Shown here one piece after another: positions 1-11,700 of a stretch of 64,000 nt of DNA. Position 1 is the stretch's first letter; every line of letters begins with the position of its first letter. Where the stretch lies: positions 3,601,001-3,665,000 of the forward strand of contig NZ_CP126080.1 of assembly GCF_030122805.1 (NCBI RefSeq), in the 5' to 3' direction. The position numbers and the translations under genes are program-made. The notes beneath the pieces are model-generated. The model ran no database searches. It saw only the letters and a list, made by a program, of their open reading frames with translations, and was not told where the DNA came from. Source of the DNA: Mesobacillus sp. AQ2 (GTDB lineage Bacteria; Bacillota; Bacilli; Bacillales; Cytobacillaceae).

Positions 1-522
1 CTGCTGCCGAACCGTGCAAGGACAAGCAGCAGAACCGTTTTTATCGATTTAAAAAAGGCGTTATTTGGTTTTGTGAAGGCTCAGGCTACCCTGATATCGA
101 TCACAACGGTCATCATCCTGATTGGCTTGCTGATCCTTCGTATCGATTATGCCATCACAATTGCCCTTGTTACAGGGATTGTCGATATTATTCCCTATCT
201 AGGCACAGGTGCTGTTTTTGTTCCATGGATCATCTATGAAGCAATCGCCGGTGATATGGCTACCGCAATTGGTTTGGGTGTTTTATATATTGTCGTCCTC
301 GTGCAGAGGCAGGTCATGGAGCCGAAAATCCTGTCTTCCAGCATTGGGCTGGATCCGCTCGCAACCTTGATTGCCCTTTTTGTCGGATTCAAGACCATCG
401 GCTTCCTTGGTCTGATTGTCGGTCCTGTCGTCCTGGTTGTCTTTAATACCCTGCAACGAGCAAATGTATTCCAGGATGTATGGACATTCATCAAAGGGAA
501 GGATGAAGTGATTATCAAATAA
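1..522 (+). CDS. ytvI: AI-2E family transporter, YtvI-like (5' end outside window)
   Basis: This is the C-terminal part of a polytopic membrane protein; the frame is open from base 1, so the true start lies upstream. The residues show several hydrophobic helices with the AI-2E-family signatures IIPYLGTG and, further on, an EPKILSSSIGLDP-like loop followed by a glycine-rich final pair of helices. In B. subtilis the gene next to fxsA and pyk is ytvI, a sporulation-associated integral membrane protein, and the neighbourhood matches. The substrate is not known for YtvI. Family assignment is secure; the ytvI name rests on synteny and similarity. The AUG at 73 is only an internal methionine. Confidence 0.85.
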   Translation: MLPNRARTSSRTVFIDLKKALFGFVKAQATLISITTVIILIGLLILRIDYAITIALVTGIVDIIPYLGTGAVFVPWIIYEAIAGDMATAIGLGVLYIVVLVQRQVMEPKILSSSIGLDPLATLIALFVGFKTIGFLGLIVGPVVLVVFNTLQRANVFQDVWTFIKGKDEVIIK

Positions 523-587
523 TTATATTACAGGGGACTTGCGTGCTTTTATTCCGAAGAGCAGGAATTTTCACCGTGTAAATAACA

Positions 588-617
588 AAACGCCAACAAT
601 AGATGTTGGCGTTTTTA
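588..617 (+). terminator. Terminator between ytvI and fxsA
   Basis: A stem of ACGCCAACA and TGTTGGCGT around a short loop is followed by a run of T on the plus strand. It ends ytvI. The complement starts with A-rich sequence, so it may also serve the convergent fxsA. Confidence 0.8.
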
Positions 618-619
618 TA

Positions 620-1006
620 TTAGCGTATAACCTTTATGGTTCCTTTATCCATCCAGTTACGGAACAGCTTTAACATCAATGCTTTAAAAAATTTCCTTGT
701 AGGTGGCGCCAGAAGTAAAATTCCCAGAATGTCAGTAATGAATCCCGGTGTCAGAAGCAGGACTCCGCCAACAAGGATGCTTACTCCATCGAGAATAACA
801 TCTCCAGGCATCATGCCTCTCCTTAATTGATCCTGTGTTCTTCTGATGGTTTCCAATCCTTGCTGCTTAGCAAGGTAAGCGCCAAGGAAGCCTGTAAGGA
901 TAATGAGTAAAATCGTAGGCCAAATGCCGATTGTTTGCCCTGAAAGCAGCAGGACAGCGATTTCAGCCGCCGGAATAATAATTAAAAACATAAAAATGTA
1001 CTTCAT
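620..1006 (-). CDS. fxsA: FxsA family membrane protein
   Basis: A 128-residue protein with an N-terminal hydrophobic pair of helices, a glycine-rich GFLGAYLAKQQG segment and a second membrane pair ending LLTPGFITDILG, all typical of FxsA (YtzA). FxsA is a small inner-membrane protein known in E. coli for relieving phage T7 exclusion by the F plasmid; its role in Bacillus is unclear. The start at 1006 is chosen because GAGGTGG lies just upstream; the longer open frame to 1072 has no ribosome site. It converges with ytvI and is followed upstream by a 500-base intergenic region carrying a MITE-like element. Confidence 0.88.
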   Translation of the reverse strand: MKYIFMFLIIIPAAEIAVLLLSGQTIGIWPTILLIILTGFLGAYLAKQQGLETIRRTQDQLRRGMMPGDVILDGVSILVGGVLLLTPGFITDILGILLLAPPTRKFFKALMLKLFRNWMDKGTIKVIR

Positions 1007-1251
1007 TTTCCACCTCAATGTGTTGGAATAGGCTGTCCTTCTATTATACGTGGCGAACTGGCGATAATACAATAATATGATTGCCCAGACATGAAAGCTT
1101 GGTGAACACTGGTATTAGATTCCAAGAAAGATATAATGCGAGGTGACTTCGGATACTTTCCCAAAAATCCGCTGCCGTCTTGTCCGAACCTTGACCAGCA
1201 ATTCACTCGATGGAACCCCTCTATTTTTTTCGGGTCCTTTAGTGAATTGAG

Positions 1252-1456
1252 TTATTTATAAAGGCTGTTTTAGTAAAGATTGTTGTTAAAATCTTAAAGG
1301 CGATTTTAACGTGCTATAAGCAATTTTGCAGTTCGTTTTTAAGTGTGCAAGCTCTTTTCTCATAATAAGCTTGAATTTTATAAAGAAAACTAGGTCATTC
1401 AATCCAATTTAGTAGTCAATAGCAACAAAGTTTGAGAAAGGAGCCTTTATAAATAA
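1252..1456. mobile_element. MITE-like element with terminal inverted repeats
   Basis: Bases 1252-1266 (TTATTTATAAAGGCT) and 1442-1456 are a perfect 15-bp inverted repeat. The similarity continues inward imperfectly for about 20 more bases; both arms contain TTGTTG. The 205-bp interior is AT-rich and holds no ORF. This is the architecture of a non-autonomous miniature inverted-repeat transposable element. No transposase with these ends occurs in the window, and no second copy was seen here. Confidence 0.6.
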
Positions 1457-1458
1457 AA

Positions 1459-1485
1459 GCGTGAAATCTGTAGATTTCACGCTAA
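1459..1485 (-). terminator. Terminator of pfkA-pyk operon
   Basis: A 10-bp stem GCGTGAAATC / GATTTCACGC with a TGTA loop lies 24 bases beyond the pyk stop, followed on the minus strand by TTTTATTT. Confidence 0.85.
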
Positions 1486-1508
1486 ATATTTTTGAAGGAT
1501 TATTTTAC

Positions 1509-3269
1509 TTATAGTACGCTTGCATGTCCTTTGTATATGACACCTCTAGCAGAATCAACGGTGATTTCCTGTCCATCCTTGAACAGGCTCATCGCATTTT
1601 CTACACCTACGATGACTGGGATTCCGAGGTTCAGCCCGACAACAGCAGCATGGCTGGTCAAACCGCCCTCTTCCGTGATTAACGCGCTGCACTTTTCAAG
1701 AGCAGGTACCATTTCGCGGTCAGAGCCAATTGTTACAAGGATGCTGCCTTGTTTTACCTTGCTGATCGCTTCTTGTGCGTCTTTTGCCACGACTACTCTT
1801 CCATATGCAGATTTGCGGCCAATACCTTGTGCTTTTGCCAGGATATCGCCAACCACATGGATCTTCATCAAGTTCGTTGTGCCTGCTTCACCTACTGGTA
1901 CACCTGCAGTAATGACTACCAGGTCACCGTGGGAAACATGTCCGCTGTTGACACTTTCTTCGACTGCGCTCGCAAGCATTTCATCCGTTGTTTCTGCCTT
2001 TTCTCCAAGCTGTGGATACACTCCCCATACAAGGGCAAGACGGCGGACCACATGATCATTAGAAGTAACCGCAATGATCGGTGCCTTTGGACGATACTTT
2101 GAAATCATACGTGCAGTATGCCCACTTTCAGTTGGTGTGATGATGGCATTCACTTCAAGATTAAGAGCCGTATGTGCAACCGATTGTCCGATGGCATCGG
2201 TGATATTGTGGTCCGTCTCTTTACTGCGGAATGACAGCAATTCTTTATGATTAAGCGCCTCTTCTGCACGAGAAGCGATATTATGCATGGTCTGAACAGC
2301 TTCTACTGGGTATTGCCCAGCTGCTGTTTCGCCAGATAGCATGATTGCGTCAGTTCCATCGAAAATCGCATTCGCAACGTCACTCGCTTCTGCACGAGTC
2401 GGGCGCGGGTTGCGCTGCATCGAATCCAGCATCTGTGTAGCAGTGATGACTGGCTTTCCTAGTGTATTGCACTTTTTGATCAGGTCTTTTTGAACGAGTG
2501 GTACCTCTTCTGCAGGAATTTCCACTCCTAGGTCACCACGAGCAACCATAAGACCATCGGAAACTTCAAGAATTTCGTTGATGTTGTCAACGCCTTCCTG
2601 GTTTTCGATCTTAGGAATGATCTGGATGTGTGATCCGTTGTTTTCTTCCAATAGCTGGCGGATTTCCAATACATCAGTTGCGCGGCGCACAAATGATGCT
2701 GCAATGAAGTCCACTCCCTGCTCGATTCCGAATAGGATGTCTTTAGCATCCTTCTCCGTGATTCCTGGAAGATTCACAGAAACACCCGGCACGTTTACAC
2801 CTTTTTTATTTTTAAGCGTACCCGTGTTCAGGACTTTGGTTTTAATCTCATTATTTTCCTTGTCGATGCTGATAACTTCAAGACCGATTAAGCCGTCATC
2901 AAGGAGGATTTTGGCTCCTGGATGGACATCATCGATCAGCTGGTCATAAGTAACAGAGAACTTATCAACTGTACCCAGAACCTCTGTCATTGATACGATG
3001 CATTCCTGGCCTGTCTTCAGTTCAATTGCACCATTCTCCATATCATTTGTGCGGATCTCAGGGCCTTTAGTATCAAGCAGGATCCCTACCTTCTTCCCTG
3101 TTTTCTCCGCAGCTTCTCTGATATTTTTGATACGTGCTGCATGCTCTTCATGATTTCCGTGAGAGAAATTCAAGCGGGATACATTCATTCCTGCTTCAAT
3201 CAGCTGAGTTAATTTTTCTACACTTTCACTTGCGGGACCAATCGTACAAACAATTTTTGTTTTGCGCAT
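1509..3269 (-). CDS. pyk: Pyruvate kinase with C-terminal PEP-utilizing domain
   Basis: Cytosolic glycolytic enzyme converting phosphoenolpyruvate and ADP to pyruvate and ATP. The 586-residue product begins [14 protein letters not shown] and carries the barrel motifs [21 protein letters not shown] and [12 protein letters not shown]. Residues beyond about 475 form the extra PEP-utilizing 'phosphohistidine' domain ([11 protein letters not shown]) that is characteristic of Bacillus and Geobacillus pyruvate kinases. The ATG at 3269 is chosen: AGGAGG lies 9 bases upstream, whereas the upstream TTG would have no spacer. It follows pfkA by 33 bases, forming the classic pfkA-pyk operon, and ends in a strong terminator. 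Confidence 0.98.
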   Translation of the reverse strand: MRKTKIVCTIGPASESVEKLTQLIEAGMNVSRLNFSHGNHEEHAARIKNIREAAEKTGKKVGILLDTKGPEIRTNDMENGAIELKTGQECIVSMTEVLGTVDKFSVTYDQLIDDVHPGAKILLDDGLIGLEVISIDKENNEIKTKVLNTGTLKNKKGVNVPGVSVNLPGITEKDAKDILFGIEQGVDFIAASFVRRATDVLEIRQLLEENNGSHIQIIPKIENQEGVDNINEILEVSDGLMVARGDLGVEIPAEEVPLVQKDLIKKCNTLGKPVITATQMLDSMQRNPRPTRAEASDVANAIFDGTDAIMLSGETAAGQYPVEAVQTMHNIASRAEEALNHKELLSFRSKETDHNITDAIGQSVAHTALNLEVNAIITPTESGHTARMISKYRPKAPIIAVTSNDHVVRRLALVWGVYPQLGEKAETTDEMLASAVEESVNSGHVSHGDLVVITAGVPVGEAGTTNLMKIHVVGDILAKAQGIGRKSAYGRVVVAKDAQEAISKVKQGSILVTIGSDREMVPALEKCSALITEEGGLTSHAAVVGLNLGIPVIVGVENAMSLFKDGQEITVDSARGVIYKGHASVL

Positions 3270-3302
3270 AGATTGCAACCTCCTGGTTTACTGTAAAAGA
3301 AA

Positions 3303-4643
<1,341 letters not shown>

Positions 4644-5621
4644 TTATTTTACCCCGATAAATTCCGTTGGAAACGAAAACTCGCCAATTCGTTTATATTT
4701 CTCATAGCGCTGGCTCAGCAATGTCTCTTCATCCAAAACCAGAAGTTCTGACATCGAGTCTTTTAGAATTTTATCCATATACTTTGCCTGCTGTTTTAAA
4801 TCTTTATGTGCCCCGCCTTTTACTTCTGGGATGATTTCATCAATGATCCCCAGTCCTTTAAGGTCAGGAGCAGTGATTTTCATCGTTTCAGCAGCTTTCT
4901 TCGCCAGCGAAGAATCTTTCCAAAGAATCGCTGCCGCACCTTCTGGAGAGATAACGGAATATGTGGAGTTTTCCAGCATGTGAATATAATTGCCTACACC
5001 CAGTGCCAGTGCTCCGCCACTTCCACCTTCGCCAATGACCACACAGATCACTGGAACGGTAAGTCCAGCCATCTCGAATAGATTACGGGCGATCGCTTCA
5101 CTTTGCCCACGCTCTTCTGCTGCTTTACCAGGGTAAGCACCCTTAGTATCGATGAAGCAAATGATCGGACGCTTAAATTTTTCCGCTTGCTTCATCAAAC
5201 GCAAAGCTTTTCTGTAACCTTCAGGATGCGGCATACCAAAATTCCTGCGGATATTTTCCTTTGTATCTTTCCCACGCTGATGGCCAATGACTGTCACGGG
5301 ATAGCCATGGAATTTGGCAATTCCCCCAACAATCGCTTCATCATCTCCATATAATCTGTCGCCGTGACATTCGAAGAAGTCGGTAAACAGCAATGAGATA
5401 TATTCAAGGGTCGTCGGACGATTTGGGTGACGGGCAATCTGCACCCGGTCCCACGGTTTCATGTTCTCATAAACTTCTGATTCGAGCTTTTGCAGTCTTG
5501 CTTCAAGTTTATCTATTTCTGATGTGAGATCCACATCCGTATTTTTGGTGAATTCCTTTAGCTCACTGATTTTTTTCCTTAATTCCAATACCGGTTTCTC
5601 GAATTCTAGTTCTCCTGCCAT
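4644..5621 (-). CDS. accA: Acetyl-CoA carboxylase carboxyltransferase subunit alpha
   Basis: With AccD it transfers the carboxyl group from biotin carboxyl carrier protein to acetyl-CoA, giving malonyl-CoA for fatty-acid synthesis. The 325-residue protein has the N-terminal coiled segment [13 protein letters not shown], then the crotonase-like core with [31 protein letters not shown] and [11 protein letters not shown]. Its ATG lies inside the end of accD (16-base overlap) with AGGAGGG upstream, indicating translational coupling. It closes the accDA operon ahead of a hairpin terminator. Confidence 0.98.
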   Translation of the reverse strand: MAGELEFEKPVLELRKKISELKEFTKNTDVDLTSEIDKLEARLQKLESEVYENMKPWDRVQIARHPNRPTTLEYISLLFTDFFECHGDRLYGDDEAIVGGIAKFHGYPVTVIGHQRGKDTKENIRRNFGMPHPEGYRKALRLMKQAEKFKRPIICFIDTKGAYPGKAAEERGQSEAIARNLFEMAGLTVPVICVVIGEGGSGGALALGVGNYIHMLENSTYSVISPEGAAAILWKDSSLAKKAAETMKITAPDLKGLGIIDEIIPEVKGGAHKDLKQQAKYMDKILKDSMSELLVLDEETLLSQRYEKYKRIGEFSFPTEFIGVK

Positions 5622-6484
5622 TCGAACGTCCCTCCTGGCTGATGGATTTCAAGTATTCCCGCAATCTTTTCCTTCATATCGACTCTCGAAATCACTGCAT
5701 CAAGCTGCCCATGCTTCAGCAAAAACTCGGCTGTCTGGAAGTCTTCCGGCAGTTCCTCTCGAATTGTCTGCTCGATGATCCTTCGTCCTGCGAAGCCGAT
5801 CAGTGCTCCTGGTTCGGCGAAATTATAGTCCCCCAGACTGGCAAAACTTGCAGAAACTCCTCCAGTGGTGGGGTGGGTCATGATGGAGATAATCAACCCT
5901 CCGTTATCGCTGAATCTTTTCAAAGCCACGCTGGTTTTCGCCATTTGCATCAGGCTTAATACACCTTCCTGCATTCTTGCTCCGCCTGATGCGGTAAAGA
6001 TGATGAATGGAATGGACAATTCATCAGCCTTCTCGATCGCTCTCGTAATCTTTTCGCCTACAACCGATCCCATGCTTCCCATTCTGAAAGTAGCATCCAT
6101 GATCGCGATGGCGACATCATATCCGTTCACAGTGCCTATGCCAGTAACTACTGCCTCATTTAGACCCGTTTTCTCCCGGTCCTTTTCAAGCTTTTCTTCG
6201 TATCCAGGAAATCCGAGCGGATTGCCGGATACCATTTCCCGATCCAGTTCACGGAAGCTTTCTGAATCCAGGAAACTTTCGATTCGTTCTGCAGAATTCA
6301 TTTGATGATGATAACCACACTGTATACAAACCTTGCAGTTTTTATTTAGTTCTTTCGTATACATGATTTTTTTGCAGTTCGGGCATTTTGTCATGATTCC
6401 TTCAGGAACATCCTGCTTTGCTGCTTCAGAAGGAATTGTCGCGTACTTTTTCTTTTTCGTTTTCGTAAAAAGTTCCTTAAGCAA
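5606..6484 (-). CDS. accD: Acetyl-CoA carboxylase carboxyltransferase subunit beta
   Basis: Partner of AccA in the carboxyltransferase half of acetyl-CoA carboxylase. The 292-residue protein has a four-cysteine zinc ribbon (Cys34, 37, 53, 56; CPNC and CIQC) followed by the crotonase fold with the oxyanion-hole region [18 protein letters not shown]. Translation starts at a TTG (6484) with GGAGGGGG eight bases upstream, giving the family N-terminus MLKELFTK. It heads the accDA operon. A 13-bp palindrome of the FCD-GntR operator type lies 112 bases upstream (6596-6608), suggesting control by the neighbouring regulator. Confidence 0.98.
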   Translation of the reverse strand: MLKELFTKTKKKKYATIPSEAAKQDVPEGIMTKCPNCKKIMYTKELNKNCKVCIQCGYHHQMNSAERIESFLDSESFRELDREMVSGNPLGFPGYEEKLEKDREKTGLNEAVVTGIGTVNGYDVAIAIMDATFRMGSMGSVVGEKITRAIEKADELSIPFIIFTASGGARMQEGVLSLMQMAKTSVALKRFSDNGGLIISIMTHPTTGGVSASFASLGDYNFAEPGALIGFAGRRIIEQTIREELPEDFQTAEFLLKHGQLDAVISRVDMKEKIAGILEIHQPGGTFEWQEN

Positions 6485-6595
6485 TGTATAACCCCCTCCG
6501 AATAATACTGGTTGTTTTGTAATATCCTAAATTGTAAGGCTTATCTTCCACTTGTTTTTTCAGTTGCGAAAAGAGCCTTAGTCATAAAGCCCCAG

Positions 6596-6608
6596 GTGGT
6601 CAGACCAC
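6596..6608. promoter_or_regulatory. Predicted FCD/GntR operator upstream of accDA
   Basis: GTGGTCAGACCAC is a perfect palindrome around a central A. It contains TGGTCNGACCA, the consensus shared by FadR, PdhR and LldR of the FCD subfamily. The same 13-mer with a T centre occurs at 8737-8749 in front of ytsJ. It lies between the GntR gene and accD. Confidence 0.65.
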
Positions 6609-6703
6609 TACAGCAAAAAAGAAAGAGAGACTGCCATCCTGGCACCATAAGCATGTCCACAAGTATATAACATCCTCTCTTCGAAAGATGTTACTTCATG
6701 TCG

Positions 6704-7351
6704 TCATTCCGTCGACATTTTCCGCAGCATGCGATGCCTATTCAGAATCAGTTCTCCATTTTTTGTTGCAAGCGAGTCCAGCAACAGATGGTATTCTTCT
6801 TTTTCAGCTGGAATTGCTTTCAGCTCAAGTGCCTTGTAATAATCATTCAATATATACCAAATTCGATAAAAAAGGTGATTGTCAGCAAGTTCGGCAATTT
6901 TCCTGAAAAATTCCTCGTCCTCAAAATTATGGTCATCAATCCAGACCTTTAATCTTCTGATTTCATCTTCCCGGATCTTTTCAGCAGCCAGATATAGACA
7001 ATCTGCCTCGATCATGTTTTTCGTTTCCACCACATCATCTTTGGCTTTTTTATCCTGCAGAATAAAGGTACTTAATAATTGGACCAGCTGGTTGCCGCGG
7101 AAGTCCCTTATAAAGGTTCCTTCTCCCCTTCTTGTCTCGATCAGCCCGAGGAGTTCAAGGGCGCGCAAGGCTTCGCGAACAGAGGAGCGCCCAGCATTCA
7201 GGCGCTCTGAGAGTTCACGTTCGGAAGGAATTTTATCTCCGGGCTTCAAGCCGTCTTTATTAATCATTTCCCTTAGCTGCCTGACGATTTCAACATATAC
7301 TTTCGTGCTCTTTTCAGGCTGTGCCACTAAGAAATCACTCACCTTTTCCAA
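6704..7351 (-). CDS. FCD-domain GntR family transcriptional regulator (FadR subfamily)
   Basis: A DNA-binding repressor or activator of about 215 residues. The N-terminal winged helix has the GntR signature GDKIPSERELSERL-N-AGRSSVREALRALE, with wing GEGTFI. The C-terminal half is a helical FCD ligand domain, divergent in its metal-binding histidines. It overlaps the end of ytsJ, so the two are co-transcribed. The start is uncertain: TTG at 7351 gives the listed frame, and GTG at 7342 is also possible; neither has a well-spaced ribosome site. Two identical palindromes flank its operon and accDA, so autoregulation and control of fatty-acid synthesis are inferred. Its ligand is unknown. Confidence 0.9.
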   Translation of the reverse strand: MEKVSDFLVAQPEKSTKVYVEIVRQLREMINKDGLKPGDKIPSERELSERLNAGRSSVREALRALELLGLIETRRGEGTFIRDFRGNQLVQLLSTFILQDKKAKDDVVETKNMIEADCLYLAAEKIREDEIRRLKVWIDDHNFEDEEFFRKIAELADNHLFYRIWYILNDYYKALELKAIPAEKEEYHLLLDSLATKNGELILNRHRMLRKMSTE

Positions 7352-8573
7352 TCAATGCAAGGCGTTCAGTACGCTCCCTGACTTCCTGAGGATCCACTTT
7401 GATTCGTGCAACCCCTGTTTCCATCGCGGCTTTCGCGACAGCTGCTGCAACAGCAGGTGCTACACGAGGATCGAATGGGCCGGGGATCACATAATCGCTT
7501 GAGAGTTCTGATTCCTCAATCAACCCAGCGATTGCTTCCACTGCAGCCACCTTCATCTTTTCGTTGATATGGGTAGCCCTTGCATCCAACGCTCCACGGA
7601 AGATTCCAGGGAAGGCGAGAACATTATTCACCTGGTTAGGGAAATCGGAGCGGCCAGTACCAATTACAGCAGCCCCGGCAGCCTTTGCTTCCTCTGGCAT
7701 GATTTCCGGCACCGGATTAGCCATCGCAAAGATGATTGAATCATTATTCATTGTTGCGACCATTTCTGATGTCAGTGCTCCAGCAACAGAAACGCCGATG
7801 AAAACATCTGCACCTTTGATCGCATCAGCCAGGGAACCTTCAACATTGTCGCGGTTAGTGAATTTCGCTACTTCGTCCTTGATTGCATTCATGCCGTTTG
7901 GGCGTCCTTCGTAAATCGCGCCTTTAGTATCACACATAATGATGTCACGGACACCGTATGAATACAGAAGCTTGATGATGGCAATTCCTGCAGCTCCTGC
8001 TCCGTTGGCAACCACCTTGATTTCATTCATTTTTTTCCCGACGATTTTCAGCGCATTGACGAGACCTGCCACAGTCACAATTGCCGTTCCATGCTGGTCA
8101 TCATGGAAAACAGGGATATTAGTCTCTTTTTTCAAACGTTCTTCTACTGCAAAACAGTTTGGTGCAGCTATATCCTCCAGGTTGACACCGCCGAATGTTG
8201 GTTCAAGCAGCTTCACCGTTTCAACAATTTTATCTACATCCGTTGTGTTTAGGCAGATTGGAAAAGCATCTACACCAGCGAAGCTTTTGAAAAGGACAGC
8301 CTTTCCTTCCATTACAGGCAGCGCGGCTTCAGGACCGATATTTCCAAGTCCAAGGACAGCAGTGCCATCGGATACGACCGCCACCATATTGCCCTTCATT
8401 GTATAATCATAAACAGTTTCTGGCTTATCATATATTTCCTTGCAAGGCTCCGCGACACCCGGAGAATAGGCAAGGCTTAAATCTCTGGCATTCCTTACAG
8501 GCACTTTCGATTTCGACTCTAATTTCCCTTTATTCACACGATGCATGTGCAAAGCTTCTTCACGTAAAGTCAA
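7335..8573 (-). CDS. ytsJ: NADP-dependent malic enzyme
   Basis: Oxidative decarboxylation of malate to pyruvate; YtsJ is the NADP-dependent paralogue in B. subtilis that supplies NADPH. The 412-residue protein has LAYSPGVAEPC, the metal-binding FHDDQHGTA and the Rossmann motif GAGAAGIAI. Translation begins at TTG (8573), giving MTLREEALHMH, with GGAGTGG upstream. The following GntR regulator overlaps its stop. A promoter and a predicted operator lie between it and dnaE, so it appears to be autonomously transcribed and regulated. Pairing with accDA nearby makes sense, because fatty-acid synthesis consumes NADPH and malonyl-CoA. Confidence 0.96.
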   Translation of the reverse strand: MTLREEALHMHRVNKGKLESKSKVPVRNARDLSLAYSPGVAEPCKEIYDKPETVYDYTMKGNMVAVVSDGTAVLGLGNIGPEAALPVMEGKAVLFKSFAGVDAFPICLNTTDVDKIVETVKLLEPTFGGVNLEDIAAPNCFAVEERLKKETNIPVFHDDQHGTAIVTVAGLVNALKIVGKKMNEIKVVANGAGAAGIAIIKLLYSYGVRDIIMCDTKGAIYEGRPNGMNAIKDEVAKFTNRDNVEGSLADAIKGADVFIGVSVAGALTSEMVATMNNDSIIFAMANPVPEIMPEEAKAAGAAVIGTGRSDFPNQVNNVLAFPGIFRGALDARATHINEKMKVAAVEAIAGLIEESELSSDYVIPGPFDPRVAPAVAAAVAKAAMETGVARIKVDPQEVRERTERLALIGKGE

Positions 8574-8736
8574 CTCAGGTCCACTCCTTAATTATGGGCT
8601 CTCTCCGACAATATCATTGCATTCATCATATTCCGCACTCTTGACTACGGCAGATTCTCTTCGATGAAAAATGCGAAAGATCAGCGACACAATAATAGGC
8701 GAACGGCCTGATTATTTAAAAAAGCTGCCTACTTCA

Positions 8737-8749
8737 GTGGTCTGACCAC
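8737..8749. promoter_or_regulatory. Predicted FCD/GntR operator upstream of ytsJ-gntR
   Basis: GTGGTCTGACCAC is a perfect palindrome with a central T and matches the site in front of accD in 12 of 13 bases. It sits just downstream of the predicted ytsJ -10 box, a position suited to repression. Confidence 0.65.
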
Positions 8750-8763
8750 ACATATCCTTTTCC

Positions 8764-8791
8764 AATATAACACATCTATTATACTTGTAAA
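8764..8791 (-). promoter_or_regulatory. Predicted SigA promoter of ytsJ-gntR
   Basis: On the minus strand TTTACA (8791-8786), a 16-base spacer and TATATT (8769-8764) lie immediately after the dnaE stop codon. The palindromic operator begins about 15 bases downstream. Confidence 0.55.
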
Positions 8792-8794
8792 GAA

Positions 8795-11700
8795 CTAATT
8801 TTTCAGGACAACATTCTTGTCACCCAATATCTTTTTTAATTCTCCCACACTTCCCCGTTCGGGATTCACGCAGAACTCATTTGGCAACAGCATCGATTTC
8901 TCGTTCTCTTCGTTATACACAATAACCGGAACAGTGCCTTGATGTTTTTTCAATAAAGCTTTAAGTTCATTCATTTTACCGGCGCTTTCGGCACCCTTCG
9001 CGATTCGCAAATACAAGACCGGCTTTTTCTGTCCGTTTTTCGCTTCTTTTTCAAGGTCAAGCACTTGCTGTACGATAAATTGGCTCCTTCCATCCCGTTC
9101 ATCGAACTTTCCTTCCAGAAGCGCCATCCCACCCTGCTTCAAGACATGTCCATACTGCTTGTAGACAGTTGGGAAAACAACAGCTTCTGTTTCTCCGCTT
9201 GCGTCACTGAGAGTGAGGAAGGCCATGGCTTCTCCTTTTTTTGTGCGGATTTTCTTCTGTTCCGTTATATAGACGCCAAGCCTTATTTTGCTCCCTGGAG
9301 CCTTTGACGCAATCTTTTTAACCCCGGCGGCCTCGAACTCCTTCTCATGGATGGAAACAGGATGCCTGGAGAGATAGACTCCCAGGACCTCTTTTTCAAG
9401 GCTGAGCTTGTCTTCTATTCGCATCGGGTCAACCTCTATATACTTCGGCTTTAGGGAAAACTCTGCTTCTGCGAACATATCGATTTGCCCGTTGTCATCC
9501 GGAGCTACGAGCTGTGCGTGTTCAAGCGCCACATCTATAGTCGCTAAAAGGACGGCACGGTCCTGCCCGAATTCATCGAAAGCACCTGAATAGATCAGAG
9601 CTTCAACCACTTTTCTTGTTGCGGCCTTTTGCGGCACACGGATGCAAAAGTCGAAGATATCCTTGAAATGCCCTGTTCTTCTCGCCTGAAATATTTCCTT
9701 TAGTGATGCGATCCCCACGCCTTTGATTCCTGCAAGGCTGTATCGAACACTGTCCCCTTCCGGCTGGAAGCTGAAAGCGCTTCTGTTGATGGATGGAGGC
9801 AAAAGCTTGATTTCCATTTGCTGAAGTTCCCTTGCATACTGGGCAATTTTGGTGTCATTGCCGATGGCGGATGTCAGCAGGGAAGCCATGAAATAAAGCG
9901 GATAATGTGTTTTGAGATAGGCCAGCTGATAGGCGATCATGCTGTACGCGACAGCATGGCTGCGGTTGAAGCCATAATTGGCGAAACGGACGATTAAATC
10001 ATAGACCAGATTCGCGGTCTGTGTATCGTATCCCTTTCTTAACGCGCCATTCACAAAATGTTCCCGTTCCTGAGCCAGGACTTCTTTCTTTTTCTTCGAG
10101 ACCGCTCTTCGGAGCAGATCTGCTTCTCCGAGTGAGAAACCAGCCATCTTAGAGGCAATCTGTATGATTTGCTCCTGATAAACAATGACTCCATATGTAT
10201 CGCGCAGGATTGGTTCAAGGTCCTTATGATAATAATCGATATCCTGTCTCCCATGCTTGCGGTCAATGAACAAAGGAATATTCTCCATTGGGCCCGGACG
10301 ATAAAGGGCGTTGACTGCGACGATATCTTCAAATCGTGTTGGTTCCAGCCTTGTCAGTACTTTCCGCATTCCTTCAGACTCAAGCTGGAAAATACCTGTC
10401 GTCTCGCCTCTGCCGAGCAATTGAAACGTTTGTTTATCTTCACCCGGGATATCATGGACAAGAAGCTTTTGCCCGGTTTTATGCTGGATCGAATGCAGAA
10501 TGGAATCAATTAAAGTCAGATTTCTTAAGCCAAGGAAGTCCATCTTCAATAAACCTATTTCTTCAAGATGATCCATTGAATATTGGGTAAGGAACACTCT
10601 TGACTGGCCTGATTGGATCGGAACGACATTCGTAAGCGGCTGTTCACTGATGACGACACCTGCAGCGTGAGTGGAAGTATGTCGCGGCAAGCCCTCCAGT
10701 TTCATCGCCGTTTCAAGGATTCTCCTATTCTTTGAAGATTCTTCGATAAACTCCCTAAGTCCGCCAGATTCATTGATGGCATCCTTCAGAGTGATTCCCA
10801 ATCGTGATGGAACAAGCCTGGAGAGCCTCTCGAGTTCCTTAGTGTTCAGACCGAAAACACGGCCTACGTCCCTGACCGCCGCCTTGGCTGCAAGTGTTCC
10901 GAAGGTAGCGATCTGCGCGACATGCAGCTCCCCATATTTTGCTGCAACATATTCTATAACCTCATCCCTGCGATTATCAGGAAAATCGATATCGATGTCG
11001 GGCATGGAAATTCGTTCCGGATTCAGGAACCTTTCGAAGAGAAGATTATGTTCAATCGGATCGGCATCGGTAATGAACAGCACATAGGATACAATCGATC
11101 CCGCTGCTGAACCACGGCCAGGACCGATCAGAATCCCCTTTTCTCTCGAATATTTGATGAAATCCCATACAATCAGGAAATAGTCGCTGAAGTTCATTTT
11201 CTTAATGATGGATAATTCATATTCAAGTCTTTCCACATGCTGCCGTGACGGGTTTCCGTAACGTTTTTCGAGTCCCTGGAAACAGAGTTCCTCAAGCATC
11301 CCATCGGCACTTTTCCCCGGTTCGACCGGAAACTTCGGCAGATGCCTTGTACCAAAGTCAAGCATGACATTGCACTCTTCCGCTATTTTCAGCGTGTTTT
11401 CCAAGGCTTCTGGATACTCCGAAAACAAATCGCCCATTTCCTTTGAGGGTTTCAGGTAATACTCGCTGCTGCCAAGCCTTTCGCGGGCATCATCCTGAAG
11501 TTTATCGCCATTCTTGATCGCAAGCAGGCATTCCTGGGCAAAGGAATCCTCCTTGTCCAGATAATGCACCTGGTTCGAAGCAGCCAATGGCGTGTTTGTT
11601 TCCGAACCTAGACCAGCCAGTTGTTTGACCAGCTCCTTCTGCCCGGGGAGACCGTGATCCTGTATGGCCAGGTAAAAGTTATCGTTTCCAAAGATTTGTT

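Larger units (their letters stand above)
1007..1508. other. Intergenic region with MITE-like element and pyk terminator
   Basis: No convincing gene is present. It holds a 205-bp element bounded by inverted repeats (1252-1456) and the terminator of pyk (1459-1485). The rest, 1007-1251, shows no recognisable feature. Confidence 0.6.

Noticed and set aside
1015..1206. 63-residue minus-strand ORF upstream of fxsA
   Set aside because: It overlaps the fxsA start, has no ribosome site and no recognisable composition.
6485..6703. FapR operator before accDA
   Set aside because: No TTAGTACN-type palindrome is present; only the GntR-type site was found.
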